Below the pieces are notes generated by a model. It did no database searches and was not told the origin of the DNA. It was given only the letters and a program-made list of their open reading frames with translations. Shown here in pieces: positions 6,571 through 7,300 of a stretch of 7,300 nucleotides of DNA. Positions within the stretch are counted from its first letter, which is position 1, and each line of letters begins with the position of its first letter. The translations under genes and the position numbers were made by a program. Source of the DNA: Streptomyces sp. NRRL F-5630. GTDB taxonomy: Bacteria > Actinomycetota > Actinomycetes > Streptomycetales > Streptomycetaceae. The stretch lies in NCBI RefSeq assembly GCF_000719475.1, contig NZ_JOGO01000131.1, positions 1 to 7,300 on the forward strand, in the 5' to 3' direction.

Positions 6571-6590
6571 CACGCCCCGCAAGGCGTCTC
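6569..6590. terminator. Weak hairpin in the convergent intergenic gap
   Basis: GACACGCC (6569-6576) pairs with GGCGTCTC (6583-6590) across a 6-nt loop with one C-C mismatch. The hairpin begins within the TGA of the TraG-like gene and occupies most of the 24 bp before the stop of the opposing GNAT gene. There is no T-run on either strand, so if it ends transcription it would be inefficient or of the U-less type proposed for streptomycetes. It may equally be a chance structure. Confidence 0.3.
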
Positions 6591-6594
6591 CGCG

Positions 6595-7155
6595 CTACGC
6601 GTGCCCGCCCCGCGGGAGCGGGCCGTCCCACACGTACTCCAGCTCCTCGCCCGTCCCCGCCTGGTCCCGGACCCGGTGCCCGGTGGCCACGAAGCCGAGC
6701 CTCTCGTACGCGGCCACCGCCCGCCCGTTCTCGGCGTGCACGAACAGCCGCAAGCGCCCGGCCCCCACCTCGGCCGCCCATCCGCGCACCGCCGCGACGA
6801 GCGGCCCCAGTACCCGCCCCCCACCCCGGTGTTCGGGCCGCACGTAGACCCCGACGAGCTGTGCCTGCCGCTCCTCGATGGGCATCCCGAAGTGGTCCAC
6901 TGCCCCCGCCTCCTCGACGATCCCCGCCACCGACCCGATCCAGCCGCCGTCCGGCGCGACAGCGACGAACTGCCGACTCCTCACCCCGGCCTCGGAGTTC
7001 GCGGCCTGCTCCTTCCAGAGCACGTCCGGTCTCCCGACAGCGTTCTCATACGTATCCAGAAAGGCGAGGTGCGCCATCGGGTCCCGCAGCGCGGCCAGCC
7101 GCAGGTCTTTCGCCAGCGGCCAGTCATCGGCGGCTACTACTCGTATGTCGTTCAT
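6595..7155 (-). CDS. GNAT family N-acetyltransferase
   Basis: This 186-residue enzyme would transfer an acetyl group from acetyl-CoA to an amine; the substrate is unknown. The N-terminal LRLAALRDP (18-26) and W47 fit the common GNAT opening. LVGVYVRPEHRGGGRVLGPL (100-119) is motif A with the acetyl-CoA pyrophosphate loop. RLRLFVHAENGRAVAAYERL (134-153), followed by GF, is the motif B region with the usual N and Y. The acyl-CoA loop reads R-G-G-G-R-V, ending in Val where Gly or Ala is usual. I chose the ATG at 7155 because the longer frame to 7221 would run through a transcription terminator and its extra residues do not look like a GNAT start. The ribosome site is poor (AGAGG, 13 nt upstream). 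The gene lies just after an rRNA operon in the same direction and converges on the T4SS-like operon. Nothing links it functionally to either. Confidence 0.92.
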   Translation of the reverse strand: MNDIRVVAADDWPLAKDLRLAALRDPMAHLAFLDTYENAVGRPDVLWKEQAANSEAGVRSRQFVAVAPDGGWIGSVAGIVEEAGAVDHFGMPIEERQAQLVGVYVRPEHRGGGRVLGPLVAAVRGWAAEVGAGRLRLFVHAENGRAVAAYERLGFVATGHRVRDQAGTGEELEYVWDGPLPRGGHA

Positions 7156-7162
7156 GCGGCCG

Positions 7163-7168
7163 AAGATA
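7163..7168 (-). promoter_or_regulatory. Possible -10 element (TATCTT) for a leaderless GNAT transcript
   Basis: TATCTT fits the TANNNT pattern of actinobacterial -10 boxes. It lies 7 nt before the A of the ATG at 7155, the spacing expected if transcription starts at the ATG itself. The -35 position would fall inside the terminator stem and has no TTGAC-like match, so support is weak. Confidence 0.3.
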
Positions 7169-7183
7169 CCTCTGAACGCGGAA

Positions 7184-7213
7184 AAGCCCCGCACCATAAA
7201 CGGTGCGGGGCTT
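7184..7213 (-). terminator. Intrinsic terminator of the rRNA operon
   Basis: A perfect 12-bp stem (AAGCCCCGCACC with GGTGCGGGGCTT) closes a 6-nt loop. On the minus strand it is followed by extra Ts, giving CTTTTCC, so it works in the direction of the 5S gene. It begins 13 nt after the end of the 5S rRNA. The plus strand has no T-run after the stem. Confidence 0.9.
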
Positions 7214-7226
7214 CCCCACAAGAATT

Positions 7227-7300
7227 GTTCGGCGGCGTCCTACTCTCCCACAAGGTCCCCCTTGCAGTACCATCGGCGCTTTGAGGCTTAGCTTCCGGGT
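7227..7300 (-). rRNA. rrf: 5S ribosomal RNA, 3' part only
   Basis: Read on the minus strand, the last 74 bases contain CCCGGAAGCTAAGCCTC, GCGCCGATGGTACTGC and GTGGGAGAGTAGGACGCC and end in GCCGAAC, the conserved 3' two thirds of actinobacterial 5S rRNA (about 117-120 nt when complete). CAAGG and CCTTG form a paired helix around GGGA, a compensated variant of a more usual CAGGG/CCCTG pairing. The 5' end lies beyond the window, and 23S and 16S genes are expected further right on the same strand. Confidence 0.96.

Noticed and set aside
4858..6582. A 574-codon minus-strand frame opposite the TraG-like gene
   Set aside because: It has no recognisable domains, while the plus-strand gene has membrane helices, coupling-protein motifs and an ATGA coupled start.
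6595..7221. Longer GNAT start 22 codons upstream at 7221
   Set aside because: The extension runs through the terminator hairpin and has no ribosome site; the conserved GNAT opening begins at ATG 7155.
6601..7284. Plus-strand frame across the GNAT and 5S region
   Set aside because: It is antisense to the GNAT gene and runs through a terminator and into the 5S rRNA, so it cannot be a normal gene.

Overview
The window looks like chromosomal DNA of a Streptomyces or close relative. It is very GC-rich, with codon third positions almost all G or C. It carries a gene of the streptomycete SCO6880 family and ends in a high-GC actinobacterial 5S rRNA. No transposase, integrase, tRNA or CRISPR repeat is visible.

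Positions 1-6570 (+) hold the end of one tightly packed operon for a type IV secretion (T4SS)-like membrane machine. In order: the C-terminal part of a VirB8/TcpC-like (NTF2-like) protein; a polytopic VirB6/TrbL-like membrane protein; a SCO6880-family protein with two membrane helices and what looks like the N-terminal domain of VirB4; a VirB4-type P-loop ATPase; a 43-residue basic small protein; and a membrane-anchored TraG/VirD4-like protein that lacks a Walker A motif. Four of the five junctions overlap or are 2 bp apart (11-nt overlap, TTGA, 2-nt gap, ATGA). The one real gap, 75 nt, lies between the two VirB4 halves. No promoter is visible, so transcription must start upstream of the window.

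Positions 6595-7300 are read from the minus strand. An rRNA operon ends here with the 3' part of its 5S rRNA (7227-7300). A strong intrinsic terminator (7184-7213) follows, and then a GNAT acetyltransferase gene (6595-7155) that converges on the T4SS-like operon. A weak hairpin lies in the 24-bp convergent gap.

Together the + strand genes supply an inner-membrane channel (VirB6-like), its assembly or periplasmic factor (VirB8-like), a two-piece VirB4 motor and a coupling-protein-like component. The visible part has no relaxase, origin of transfer or mobility gene. The most interesting points are the VirB4 split into two same-frame genes joined by an open Pro/Ala linker, the apparently ATPase-dead coupling protein with an inserted heptad-repeat helix, and the tiny coupled gene between the two ATPase-like genes. 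The substrate of this machine cannot be read from the sequence.
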